Shown here: one piece after another, positions 1-9,173 of the stretch
Numbering within the stretch: position 1 is the first letter of the stretch
Layout: every line of letters starts with the position of its first letter
NCBI GenBank assembly: GCA_025351765.1
Contig: JANXVH010000104.1
Coordinates: 1-60,233, forward strand
From: Pedobacter sp.
GTDB lineage: Bacteria; Bacteroidota; Bacteroidia; Sphingobacteriales; Sphingobacteriaceae
Length of the DNA stretch: 60,233 nt
Direction: 5' to 3'
Position numbers and translations under genes: made by a program
The notes under the pieces: generated by a model
What the model was told of the DNA's origin: nothing
The model's database searches: none
Seen by the model: the letters and a program-made list of their open reading frames with translations, nothing else

Positions 1-309
1 TGCAGCCTTGGCGGTATACATCGGACTGTAAAAATGCTGTGGGTATAGAATAGGAAACGGTCTATAGGTTACAACTCCCGGCTTGTTATTAACATGATAA
101 CCAGCACCATTAAGTGTTGTAATAGTATATGTTACTTCTAAACCACTAAACGTCTCAATCTGATAATAACTTAAGGCGTCTACCATTTGTTCCACAGAAG
201 TTGAATCATCAATTGCAACATCTAAATCTAAATTTCGGCCGTCTATTACAATATCTTTAGATAAAACACCCCTGTACTTCCCAAAGGCAAACATCATATT
301 TAAAGAACA
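1..309 (-). pseudogene. 3' fragment of a carboxypeptidase-like/TonB plug-type protein gene (partial, broken)
   Basis: A minus-strand frame is open from the left edge to a stop at 325-327. It contains phrases such as DIVIDGRNLDLD and, near the edge, PQHFYSPMYTAKAA. The arrangement of a plug-like segment, a 'GVVTYRP' turn and a 'xFYSPxY' tail resembles the C-terminal part of Bacteroidota outer-membrane proteins that carry a carboxypeptidase-like domain and a TonB plug domain. The upstream part is missing: from about 300-312 the DNA belongs to a recombinase read on the other strand. I infer that the gene was cut by an insertion or rearrangement. ATG codons at 295-297 and 292-294 could give a short product, but they lie inside the domain. 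The family call is from memory and tentative. Confidence 0.45.
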
Positions 310-1243
310 TCCCCATGTACCTGATCAAACAAAAAGCTGAAATGATGGGACTCAGCCGAAAAGGGAATATGATCGTAGAGCGTATTTTGACCAATCCGGT
401 TTATGCCGGATTACTTAAAGCCGAAGCTTTCAAAAATCATCCAGCTGGCCTGTTTCCCGGAATTCATGAGCCCATTATTGACCTAATCACCTGGAAAATG
501 ATCCAGAGCAAATTTAAACGAGTGATAAAGCCCGAACGATAATTGACGATTCGCTTCCACTAAGAGGAATTTTAAAATGCCATTGTGGAAATTTACTGAC
601 AGGCGCTCCATCACGCGGGAAATCCGGTAAATATTTTTACTACTATAAGTGCAGATTTTCGGGTCATAACAACATCAGTGCAAACAGGGCGCACGATCAG
701 TTTGATAAGATTCTTGAATTAATGAGTTTACCATCAGCAGATATCGCCAGGATCAAGGCCAATACAAAAAATGAAATAGAAAGGGAGTTGGAGATCAATA
801 GGATACGATTGGTGGAGAAAAAAAGAGAACTCAGCAAAGAAAAGGAAGTGCTATATTCTCTAGAAGATAAGTACATCAAAAACGAGATTGATTCCGACAC
901 GTACAAAAGATAGTTTTCAACTTACAGGGATAAAATTGATGCTTTGGAGTTTGCGGTGATGAGACTGGAGAAAACCGATACTGAGGCATTTAAGATCCTG
1001 GACAAAAGGTTAGAGTTGGCAGGGGATATTAAATATTTCTACCGCAAATCAGATACTTTGGAAAAAAGGGAATTTCTGGACATGGTGTTCGACTCAAATC
1101 TTTACTATGAAAAGGGTATTTATCGAACACCCACAATGATAGATGAACTATCAAACAACATACTGGAAATGAAAGAGTTGGGAGTGCTTGTTGTCGAAAA
1201 AAAAGGGAGAATTTTTCAATTCCCCCTCCAAGTGCACTTGTAG
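309..1243 (+). pseudogene. Serine recombinase remnant (recombinase domain, zinc ribbon, coiled coil), 5'-truncated with frameshift and amber stop
   Basis: Three consecutive reading-frame pieces make one protein. The first (from about 315) has ILTNPVYAG, typical of the recombinase domain of large serine recombinases. It runs into a stop at 540-542, and the sequence continues one frame away from about 542 as IIDDSLPLRGILKCHCG, consistent with loss of one base near 539. The zinc ribbon has CHCG and a later YKC. A Lys/Glu-rich coiled coil follows. An in-frame TAG at 911-913, probably from CAG, interrupts the coil, and the same frame then runs to 1243. The catalytic N-terminal resolvase domain with its serine is absent, so the enzyme cannot be functional. 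The last codons run into the tRNA-Arg gene, as expected for an integrase gene lying at the edge of an integrated element. Confidence 0.8.
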
Positions 1244-1306
1244 GGATTCGAACCCCAAACCTTCTCATCCGTAGTGAGATGCTCTATCCAATTGAGCTAC
1301 AAATGC
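1233..1306 (-). tRNA. tRNA-Arg(ACG)
   Basis: The reverse complement folds as a full cloverleaf. The acceptor stem is GCATTTG/CAAGTGC with one G-U pair. The D arm is GCTC/GAGC. The anticodon stem TCTCA/TGAGA closes the loop CTACGGA, giving anticodon ACG (read as ICG, arginine CGN). The T arm carries TTCGAAT. The discriminator is A, and CCA is not encoded. The 3' end is immediately followed by the recombinase remnant, a classical place for element integration. Confidence 0.95.
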
Positions 1307-1350
1307 AATTTTAAGATGTTTAATATACCTCCCGTTTCGTTAACGGACTG

Positions 1351-1381
1351 CAAAAGTAACGCTTGAGATTCAATTTAGCAA
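1351..1381 (-). promoter_or_regulatory. Promoter of tRNA-Arg, Bacteroidota type
   Basis: On the minus strand, TTG at 1381-1379 is followed after exactly 20 bases by TACTTTTG at 1358-1351. This is a full match to the Bacteroidota TTG / TAnnTTTG promoter. The expected start would be near 1345, about 40 bases before the tRNA 5' end. Confidence 0.75.
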
Positions 1382-1427
1382 TTTTTTTGAAAAAATTACT
1401 AGGTATATCACTTCAACAAACTGATAA

Positions 1428-1892
1428 TTAACCCTCTATTGCGTTTTTAATTGCTGCAAAATCAGGCATATTACCTGCATCTTCCAATACTTCGGTATGG
1501 ATAATCGTGCCTTGCTCATCAATTACGAAAGCTGCGCGTTTAGAAACACCTTTTAAATTAAATACAAAATCTTCGTAAAATGCACCGTAAGCCTTAGAAA
1601 CTTCTTTATTGAAATCTGAAAGTAAGGGAAACTGGTAAGATTGATCTTCTTTGAATTTAGCTAAGGTAAACGGCGAATCAACAGAAATACCTACTACCTC
1701 CGCATTCATACCTGTATAATATCCAAAGCTATCACGCATGGTACAAAGCTGTGTAGTACAAACACCTGTAAAAGCCATTGGAAAAAATTGAATTACCAAT
1801 TTCTTTCCTCTGTAATCTGATAATGTAACTTCTTTTAGTTCAGAACTAAACAATTTAAAATCTGGAGCGCTATCTCCTATCTGTAATGCCAT
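1428..1892 (-). CDS. Peroxiredoxin, AhpE/Bcp-like
   Basis: The 154-residue thioredoxin-fold peroxidase reduces hydrogen peroxide and organic hydroperoxides in the cytoplasm. The peroxidatic-site pattern P-x-x-F-T-x-x-C is seen as PMAFTGVC, with C45 the likely peroxidatic cysteine. A second cysteine at C50 (CTTQLC) is close by, so resolution could be internal or by an external thiol. The N-terminal GDSAPDF start is typical of AhpC/TSA proteins, and the length fits the AhpE group. It is a single gene. On its strand a TACATTTG box at 1915-1908 lies just upstream, giving a very short leader. The subgroup assignment is less certain than the family. Confidence 0.9.
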   Translation of the reverse strand: MALQIGDSAPDFKLFSSELKEVTLSDYRGKKLVIQFFPMAFTGVCTTQLCTMRDSFGYYTGMNAEVVGISVDSPFTLAKFKEDQSYQFPLLSDFNKEVSKAYGAFYEDFVFNLKGVSKRAAFVIDEQGTIIHTEVLEDAGNMPDFAAIKNAIEG

Positions 1893-1907
1893 CTGCTATT
1901 TTTTTTC

Positions 1908-1915
1908 CAAATGTA
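1908..1915 (-). promoter_or_regulatory. Candidate -7 box of the peroxiredoxin gene
   Basis: The minus strand reads TACATTTG here, a full match to TAnnTTTG, 16 bases before the start codon. No convincing TTG is seen at the expected distance upstream, so the call rests on one element. Confidence 0.45.
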
Positions 1916-2226
1916 AAGTTAAAAACCAGCTAAAAGTAATCGAATCTTTTTTTAGTTACTCCCCGTAGAATTAACGCTCTAAAATACACGAGTGTAACTT
2001 GCAATGGTGGTAACTTTTTATCGCTACGAATTGAAGTTTGTTTTATATGGCTTGCACACAAAAAAGTTAAGTTTCTGGGTCTTTTCGGCCTTCTAGGGCT
2101 ATGTTCTGGGTGAATACACCCAGCCAACACCGATTTTTATGCATCTCATATCGAAGAAAACCACTTACCCTAAGTTGAAAACTGTCGCATGTTCCCCGCT
2201 TATTTGTCGTACTTAACCTTAAAAAA
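1916..2226. other. Intergenic region without a supported gene
   Basis: The short minus-strand frames here have no recognisable motif and run into the neighbouring gene's 5' region. The only clear structure is a 7-bp perfect hairpin, CTGGGTG-aata-CACCCAG, at 2106-2123 with no following T run, so it is not an obvious terminator. I see nothing else. Confidence 0.5.
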
Positions 2227-2241
2227 TTTGAAAAGCAATTG

Positions 2242-2249
2242 TATTTTTG
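2242..2249 (+). promoter_or_regulatory. Candidate -7 box of the VOC-protein gene
   Basis: TATTTTTG matches TAnnTTTG and ends 19 bases before the ATG at 2269. The longer reading frame starting at 2239 would overlap this box, which is one reason for choosing 2269 as the start. The -33 element is not clear. Confidence 0.4.
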
Positions 2250-2268
2250 TTTAAACTCATTCTTAAAA

Positions 2269-3120
2269 ATGGCGACACTAACCAATCAAATTTATCCTTG
2301 CTTTACGCTTAAAGGCAAAGTAGCAGAAGCAGCAGATTTTTACATCAATGCATTTGGAGATGGCAGTATCATCCAAAGTTCTTTTTATGTGATACAAATC
2401 CAACTAAGCGGACAAAAGTTGATGCTCCTTAATGATGGTCCTTCATCTGTACCTAATCCCTCCATTTCTTTTATGGTAATTGGAGAAACAGCAGAAGAAA
2501 CTGAAGGATATTATAACAACCTTGTTATTGATGGTCAAGTGCTTATGCCATTAGGAAGCTATGACTGGAGTCCGAAATATGCATGGGTACAGGATAAATT
2601 TGGGGTCAACTGGCAATTATATACTGGCAGCAAGGCTGATACTCCTCAAAAGTTTAGCCCCACCTTAATGTTTACGAGCGAAAACGTAGGTAAAGCAAGT
2701 GAAGCAATACATTTTTACACCGGGCTTTTCTCTGATTCAAACATTCAGGGCATCATGGAATATGCAGAAGGTGATGCTGATAAGCCTGGCTTGGTTAAAC
2801 ATGGTCAGTTTAAGATCAAAAATTTTATCGCAATGGCGATGGATAGCTCTGCCAACCATGGCTTTCAATTTGTTGATGCCTTATCGCTGGTAGTAGAGTG
2901 TGAAGATCAGGCTGAAATTGATAAATACTGGGATACGCTATCTAGCAATGGCGGTAAGGAAGTGCAATGCGGCTGGTTAGTGGATAAATATGGGGTTAGC
3001 TGGCAAATTATCCCTAAAAATTTGGGTGCGCTAGTCGGCAATCCTGAAAAGGGACAACGCGCCATGCAAGCGCTCATGAAAATGAAAAAATTAATCATCG
3101 CTGACCTGGAGCAAGCATAG
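2269..3120 (+). CDS. Tandem VOC (PhnB/glyoxalase-like) domain protein
   Basis: The 283-residue protein holds two related halves, each starting with a phrase like YPCFTLKGKVAEAADFY or PTLMFTSENVGKASEAIHFY and each ending with a DKFGVNWQLY / DKYGVSWQII segment. These are hallmarks of the PhnB-like vicinal-oxygen-chelate family, often misannotated as 3-demethylubiquinone methyltransferase. The function of such proteins is usually unknown; metal-dependent lyase, isomerase or resistance roles occur in the superfamily. The ATG at 2269 is preferred because the domain starts directly after it and a -7 box lies upstream. The gene ends 7 bases from the convergent RmlD-like gene, with no terminator between them. 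Confidence 0.85.
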   Translation: MATLTNQIYPCFTLKGKVAEAADFYINAFGDGSIIQSSFYVIQIQLSGQKLMLLNDGPSSVPNPSISFMVIGETAEETEGYYNNLVIDGQVLMPLGSYDWSPKYAWVQDKFGVNWQLYTGSKADTPQKFSPTLMFTSENVGKASEAIHFYTGLFSDSNIQGIMEYAEGDADKPGLVKHGQFKIKNFIAMAMDSSANHGFQFVDALSLVVECEDQAEIDKYWDTLSSNGGKEVQCGWLVDKYGVSWQIIPKNLGALVGNPEKGQRAMQALMKMKKLIIADLEQA

Positions 3121-3127
3121 CCTGCTT

Positions 3128-4036
3128 CTATCCTTGCATCTTTAACTGTTTGTCTATAAGACTCAGACCTTCCTCAAAGGTATGGGGCTTATAGCCTAAT
3201 TCTTTAATGGCTTTATCTAAGATAAAACCCGTTTTAACAGGTCGCTTTGCGGTTTGATTTAAACTGCTAGAACTTACTTCTGTAATGATGCTTTTATCCA
3301 AACTCCAGAAATCGGCTACGCGCCCTACTAATTCTGCTACACTCATCATGTCTTTACCGGAAATGTTAAATACGCCATAGGCATTCTTCTCTACCGCAAG
3401 CAAACATCCATTAGCCAGATCTTCCGCAAGTGTAGGCATCCGCCATTGATCGTTCACTACGTTTATAGCTTCTCCTTTCTCTAATGCGCCTTTTGCCCAA
3501 AGCACAATGTTACTACGACTCATATCGCTTACTACACCGTAAACTAAAATGGTACGAATAATAGCCCAGCGGCAGGGTGTATTTTTGATAACCTCTTCGC
3601 CGGCCAGTTTGGTTTTACCATAATGACTTAGCGGACACGCTGGTGCTAATTCATTATAAGGTCCATCTGCACCATCAAAAATAAAATCTGTTGATAAGTG
3701 AACCAACTGGATATTGTGCTCTTCAGCTATACTTGCCAGCACTTTTACCGCCTCAACATTTAGCTTATGAGCAAGTTCGGGTTGGGCTTCGCTGGTATCC
3801 ACATTAGTCATTGCCGCAGTATGAATAATAGCATCGGGTTTGAAAGACTCAATCACTTCACGTACCTGCGCAGCGTTTAAGATGTCCATTTCAGCGTAGG
3901 TATAGCCTCCCTTAACAGGGTAGCGGTTTAGACCCTTTGAAGTAGCCACTAAACTGAACTGTTTGGTTTGCAATATTCGCTCTGTAATTTTCTGACCAAG
4001 GAGTCCGTTACTACCTGTTATTAAAATGGTTTTCAT
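3128..4036 (-). CDS. RmlD-like NAD(P)-dependent sugar-nucleotide reductase (dTDP-4-dehydrorhamnose reductase family)
   Basis: The 302-residue extended SDR protein has an N-terminal GSNGLLGQ dinucleotide-binding loop (residues 8-15), the family phrase STDFIFDGADGPYNE (about 115-129), and the catalytic YxxxK as Y139-G-K-T-K143. RmlD reduces dTDP-4-dehydro-L-rhamnose to dTDP-L-rhamnose. No rmlA, rmlB or rmlC lies nearby, so the exact substrate cannot be claimed; the family also contains other NDP-sugar and SAM-synthetase-associated relatives. It is transcribed alone, convergent with the VOC gene and divergent from atpD. Confidence 0.8.
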   Translation of the reverse strand: MKTILITGSNGLLGQKITERILQTKQFSLVATSKGLNRYPVKGGYTYAEMDILNAAQVREVIESFKPDAIIHTAAMTNVDTSEAQPELAHKLNVEAVKVLASIAEEHNIQLVHLSTDFIFDGADGPYNELAPACPLSHYGKTKLAGEEVIKNTPCRWAIIRTILVYGVVSDMSRSNIVLWAKGALEKGEAINVVNDQWRMPTLAEDLANGCLLAVEKNAYGVFNISGKDMMSVAELVGRVADFWSLDKSIITEVSSSSLNQTAKRPVKTGFILDKAIKELGYKPHTFEEGLSLIDKQLKMQG

Positions 4037-4141
4037 GGCTTTAAGCGTGGTTAATTGTGATGTGTTAAGATAGGATAAATTGGTTTAAAACATCTGTGGA
4101 AAATCTTTTTATTTATATATGCAATTTTTGTATAAAAATTT

Positions 4142-4149
4142 TAACTTTG
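4142..4149 (+). promoter_or_regulatory. Candidate -7 box of atpDC
   Basis: TAACTTTG is a full match to TAnnTTTG, 70 bases upstream of the atpD ATG. A TTTG at 4127-4130 is closer than the usual 19-21 bases, so the -33 element is uncertain. Confidence 0.5.
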
Positions 4150-4201
4150 CAGACCGAATTGCGGGCTTACAAAACGGCCTTTAACAATTTGATATTTATA
4201 A

Positions 4202-5725
<1,524 letters not shown>

Positions 5726-5738
5726 AGTAGATTTAACA

Positions 5739-5981
5739 ATGACATTAGAAATATTAACACCAGATAAGAAAGTTTTTGAAGGCGAAGTAACTTCTGTTAC
5801 TGTTCCTGGCACGATGGGTTCTTTCCAGATTTTGAAAGACCATGCTCCTATTATTTCGACTTTAGAAGATGGGCTGGTAATTATTAAAACTAATGCAACT
5901 GAAGATACTTTTTTTATTAAAGGTGGCGTGGTAGAGGTTTTAAAAAACAAAATTATTGTGTTGGCCGAAGGGGTTGTTTAG
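5739..5981 (+). CDS. atpC: F1F0 ATP synthase subunit epsilon, short form
   Basis: The 80-residue protein starts with MTLEILTPDKKVFEGEV and contains the GSFQILKDHAPIIS segment of the epsilon beta-sandwich. The gene begins 13 bases after atpD and ends just before a strong terminator. Compared with the roughly 135-residue enterobacterial protein it lacks the C-terminal two-helix domain that inhibits ATP hydrolysis. Short epsilon subunits are usual in Bacteroidota, so this is probably not a truncation. Confidence 0.93.
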   Translation: MTLEILTPDKKVFEGEVTSVTVPGTMGSFQILKDHAPIISTLEDGLVIIKTNATEDTFFIKGGVVEVLKNKIIVLAEGVV

Positions 5982-6002
5982 TATTTTAAAAACCATAATA
6001 TT

Positions 6003-6035
6003 AAAAAGCCCTCAATTTTTCAGAGGGCTTTTTTT
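6003..6035 (+). terminator. Rho-independent terminator of atpDC
   Basis: The stem AGCCCTC/GAGGGCT, extended by A-T pairs, has a 9-base loop and a run of seven T. It lies 21 bases after the atpC stop codon and separates atpDC from the amino acid operon. Confidence 0.92.
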
Positions 6036-6327
6036 ATGATCTATTTTCAAACCTTTTTTACAACCTTGACTGTCACTTTGCGCATTTTACGCAGAAAACA
6101 CGATTAATTATAATGTAAGCATAGCATCTATACCGAATACCGATTTCATATTTGGTATAGTAGCCTCCACTTTAAGATAGGTTATTGTAGTTTTATCAGA
6201 TATATTGTATCGTTTTTTAATTGAATAGCAATATAATATTTTTTTTCATTTATTTTGCATCTCCTATTGATAGTTTAAATAGCAAGCACTAAATTGGTTT
6301 TTATAAAATAACACGAGTATTAACAAC
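6036..6327. other. Upstream region of the branched-chain amino acid operon
   Basis: No gene is supported. An inverted repeat CTATACCGAAT (6128-6138) / ATTTGGTATAG (6150-6160) pairs over 11 bp with one G-U and an 11-base loop. It could be an operator or a stem-loop; there is no T tail. A TTATTTTG at 6250-6257 is one mismatch from the -7 consensus and would give a leader RNA starting near 6264, but the promoter is not certain. Confidence 0.4.
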
Positions 6328-6411
6328 ATGAATATTATAACAAGCATATTACTAATTGTCATTATTAACGTAATTCTTCTCTTAAACCAGAAGCATCAGG
6401 CGCAGCTATAA
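6328..6411 (+). CDS. Ile/Leu/Val-rich leader peptide of the ilv-leu operon attenuator
   Basis: This 27-codon frame starts with ATG and ends with TAA. Residues 3-19 hold fourteen branched-chain residues (seven Ile, five Leu, two Val), including runs such as ILLIVII and VILLL; one more Leu is residue 27. It lies 83 bases before ilvE, directly in front of an intrinsic terminator. The design matches classical leader peptides of ilv and leu operons, where ribosome stalling on branched-chain codons blocks terminator formation. It is too short for normal gene callers. The peptide itself has no expected function. I see no strong ribosome-binding site, as is common in Bacteroidota. Confidence 0.85.
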   Translation: MNIITSILLIVIINVILLLNQKHQAQL

Positions 6412-6438
6412 CATATAAAACAAAATATACGAAGCGCC
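6399..6438 (+). promoter_or_regulatory. Candidate antiterminator of the ilv-leu attenuator
   Basis: GGCGC at 6399-6403, inside codons 24-26 of the leader, can pair with GCGCC at 6434-6438, which is the left arm of the terminator. A ribosome stalled at residues 3-19 leaves 6399-6403 free and would favour this pairing. A ribosome reaching the stop codon covers it and frees the terminator. The pairing is only 5 bp long as read by eye, so the strength is uncertain, but the position is exactly what attenuation needs. Confidence 0.6.
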
Positions 6439-6458
6439 ACCCAAAATGGCGCTTTTTT
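6432..6458 (+). terminator. Attenuator terminator before ilvE
   Basis: An 8-bp perfect stem AAGCGCCA/TGGCGCTT with a 7-base loop is followed by TTTTTT. It lies between the leader peptide stop (6411) and the ilvE start (6495). A strong terminator 36 bases in front of a large operon only makes sense as a conditional one. Confidence 0.88.
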
Positions 6459-6494
6459 AATGAACAAGCCGAATTAAAATTAAATATCTGTTAA

Positions 6495-7385
6495 ATGCAA
6501 TACTATAATTCAGAAACCATATTATTCACAAATGGGCAGTTCGAACGGGCAGTTGATGTAACTACTGATCTATACGGACAGTCGCTCCACTATGGATATG
6601 CGGTTTTTGAAGGTATCAGGGCTTATAACACCCACAACGGCACCCGAATATTTAAGGCAAGGGAACATTTTGAACGCTTAAAACGTTCTGCAGAATTGCT
6701 GCATATTCCCTTTAAATGGAAGGTAAATGATCTGATCAAGCAAACCTATAAACTTTTAGAGTTGAACAACCTGAAAGATGCTTACATCAGACCGCTTATA
6801 TACTGCCCGCCTAGCATGACTTTAGTTGCCGCACAGGATTCTTCTATTATGATATGTGCCTGGGAATGGGGTGCCTATTCGGGCAGCGAGCTACTTAGAT
6901 TGGGCATATCCAGCTATGAAAGGCCAAACCCTAAATCTACTCCTATGGAAGCTAAAGCAAGCGGTAATTATGTAAACTCTATCCTTGCCACTACGGAAGC
7001 TAAAAGTAAAGGATTTGATGAAGCTTTGTTGCTTGACATGAATAGAAACATTGCGGAAGCACCGGGCGCAAATATATTTATAGAAAAGAACGGTCGGCTG
7101 TTTACACCTCCTCTTGGCAATATCTTACCCGGCCTTACCAGGGCAACTGTAATTGATCTTTGCCGGGTGCTGGATATAGAACTTACTGAGAAGCACTTAA
7201 CGGTTAAAGACTTGAAGCATGCAGATAGTGCATTTTTATGCGGTACTGCCACTGAAATTGCAGGTCTGGCATCGGTAGATGATTATGTATTTCCTTTAAC
7301 GTGGACTGAAAGTGCAGGAGCAACTATACAGCGAACTTATAAAAGCTTGGTATTGGATAAACAAAACTATGAAACAATAATCTAG
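6495..7385 (+). CDS. ilvE: Branched-chain amino acid aminotransferase
   Basis: The 296-residue fold-type IV PLP enzyme transfers amino groups between glutamate and the 2-oxo acids of Ile, Leu and Val, the last step of all three pathways. The PLP lysine is K154 in MEAKASGNYVNS. The early YGQSLHYGYAVFEGIRAY segment and the late GTATEIAGL segment are typical. It is the first structural gene after the attenuator, 60 bases before ilvD. Confidence 0.96.
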   Translation: MQYYNSETILFTNGQFERAVDVTTDLYGQSLHYGYAVFEGIRAYNTHNGTRIFKAREHFERLKRSAELLHIPFKWKVNDLIKQTYKLLELNNLKDAYIRPLIYCPPSMTLVAAQDSSIMICAWEWGAYSGSELLRLGISSYERPNPKSTPMEAKASGNYVNSILATTEAKSKGFDEALLLDMNRNIAEAPGANIFIEKNGRLFTPPLGNILPGLTRATVIDLCRVLDIELTEKHLTVKDLKHADSAFLCGTATEIAGLASVDDYVFPLTWTESAGATIQRTYKSLVLDKQNYETII

Positions 7386-7445
7386 TAGTTAACTACGAAG
7401 TATTGAATTTTGAGTAATAAGTGAATAATAATAAACAGTTAAATA

Positions 7446-9143
7446 ATGTCAGAAACACCAGAATTAAACAGATACAGTAAAGTTTTCACACAGGATCCTA
7501 CACAGCCGGCAGCGCAGGCCATGTTATACGGAATTGGTTTAACCAAAGCGGATATGGATAAAGCCCAGGTAGGTATTGCCAGCATGGGTTACGATGGGAA
7601 TACCTGCAACATGCACTTAAACAGTTTAGCACAGATTGTGAAAGAGAGTGTCTGGAAAAACGATATGGTGGGTTTAACCTTCGGCACCATTGGTGTAAGC
7701 GATGGAATGTCTAACGGTACTGATGGTATGCGCTACTCCCTGGTTTCCAGGGATGTGATTGCAGATTCCATTGAAACCATTTGTGGTGGACAATATTACG
7801 ATGCCTTAATAACCGTTCCTGGTTGCGATAAAAACATGCCTGGTTCTGTAATGGCAATGGGTCGTTTAAACCGCCCATCTATTATGGTATATGGCGGCAG
7901 CATCCACTCTGGGAGTTACAAAGGTCAGGCTTTAAACATTGTTTCTGCATTTGAAGCTTTGGGACAAAAGCTCGCTGGCAATCTTGAAGAAGAAGATTTT
8001 CAGGGTGTAATTAGAAACGCTTGTCCGGGTGCGGGTGCTTGCGGCGGCATGTATACTGCAAATACCATGGCTTCAGCAATTGAGGCTTTAGGCATGAGCT
8101 TACCTTATAGCTCTTCATATCCAGCGCTTAGCGAAGAGAAAAAGAATGAATGCATAGAAGCTGGTAAATACATTAAAATCCTGCTGGAGAAAAACATATT
8201 GCCATCGGATATTATGACCGAAAAGGCATTTCACAATGCGATAGTTACCGTTATGGTTTTGGGAGGTTCTACCAACGCAGTGATTCATTTAATCGCCGTA
8301 GCTAAATCTGTCGGCTTGTCGCTTACTTTAGCAGATTTCCAAAGGATTAGCGACAGCACGCCGGTATTGGGCGATCTAAAACCTAGCGGCGCTTATTTAA
8401 TGGAAGATTTGCATGCTATAGGTGGTGTACCGGCTGTATTAAAATATTTATTAAAAGTAGGCCTGATTCATGGCGACTGCATCACAGTAACAGGCAAAAC
8501 GATTGCGGAGAACATTGCTGATGCCATTGATCTTGATTTTGAAACACAGAAAATCATATTCCCTATTACTGAACCGATAAAAGAAACTGGTCACCTTCAA
8601 ATGCTATACGGTAACCTGGCTACATTAGGCGCTGTTGCAAAGATCAGCGGCAAAGAAGGGGAGAAATTTGTTGGTCCGGCGCGTGTATTTGATGGCGAGA
8701 AAAACCTGATTGCAGGTATACAAAGTGGAAAAGTAAAGAGCGGAGATGTTGTAGTGATCAGGCAGGTGGGTCCTAAAGGTGCTCCAGGTATGCCTGAAAT
8801 GCTTAAACCAACTTCTGTAATCATTGGAGCTGGCTTAGGTAAATCTGTTGCATTGATTACTGACGGTCGTTTCTCTGGTGGTACCCATGGATTTGTAGTG
8901 GGTCACATCACTCCTGAAGCATGGGATGGCGGTAATATCGCGCTGGTACATGATGATGACATCATCACTATTGATGTAAAAACCAACTCCATCAATGTGA
9001 ACTTAACTGATGAACAGCTTGCCGTACGCAGATCCCTTTGGAAACAGTTGCCACCACCCGTCACAAAAGGTGTTTTATACAAATACCTTAAACAAGTGAG
9101 CAACGCAAGTGAAGGCTGCGTAACAGATGCCTTCACGGGATAA
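7446..9143 (+). CDS. ilvD: Dihydroxy-acid dehydratase
   Basis: The 565-residue Fe-S enzyme dehydrates 2,3-dihydroxy-isovalerate and 2,3-dihydroxy-3-methylvalerate to the 2-oxo acids. The cluster cysteines are visible as C54 (DGNTCNMH), C127 ([10 protein letters not shown]) and C199 ([11 protein letters not shown]). Length and motif order are normal. The gene sits between ilvE and ilvB in the operon. Confidence 0.97.
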   Translation: MSETPELNRYSKVFTQDPTQPAAQAMLYGIGLTKADMDKAQVGIASMGYDGNTCNMHLNSLAQIVKESVWKNDMVGLTFGTIGVSDGMSNGTDGMRYSLVSRDVIADSIETICGGQYYDALITVPGCDKNMPGSVMAMGRLNRPSIMVYGGSIHSGSYKGQALNIVSAFEALGQKLAGNLEEEDFQGVIRNACPGAGACGGMYTANTMASAIEALGMSLPYSSSYPALSEEKKNECIEAGKYIKILLEKNILPSDIMTEKAFHNAIVTVMVLGGSTNAVIHLIAVAKSVGLSLTLADFQRISDSTPVLGDLKPSGAYLMEDLHAIGGVPAVLKYLLKVGLIHGDCITVTGKTIAENIADAIDLDFETQKIIFPITEPIKETGHLQMLYGNLATLGAVAKISGKEGEKFVGPARVFDGEKNLIAGIQSGKVKSGDVVVIRQVGPKGAPGMPEMLKPTSVIIGAGLGKSVALITDGRFSGGTHGFVVGHITPEAWDGGNIALVHDDDIITIDVKTNSINVNLTDEQLAVRRSLWKQLPPPVTKGVLYKYLKQVSNASEGCVTDAFTG

Positions 9144-9173
9144 TTATTAAGAACTTATACTAAAAATAGTAAT

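Noticed and set aside
2106..2123. Hairpin as a terminator
   Set aside because: Seven base pairs but no T run, and no gene ends directly before it.
1930..2285. Two overlapping minus-strand reading frames before the VOC gene
   Set aside because: No recognisable motif, overlap with the VOC promoter and start, and odd composition. Probably chance frames.
5739..5981. Possible truncation of atpC
   Set aside because: Short epsilon subunits without the C-terminal helices are usual in Bacteroidota, and a terminator follows directly.
6036..6494. Metabolite-binding riboswitch (for example a T-box) upstream of ilvE
   Set aside because: No T-box core sequence or other known aptamer pattern is visible; the leader peptide and terminator explain the region.
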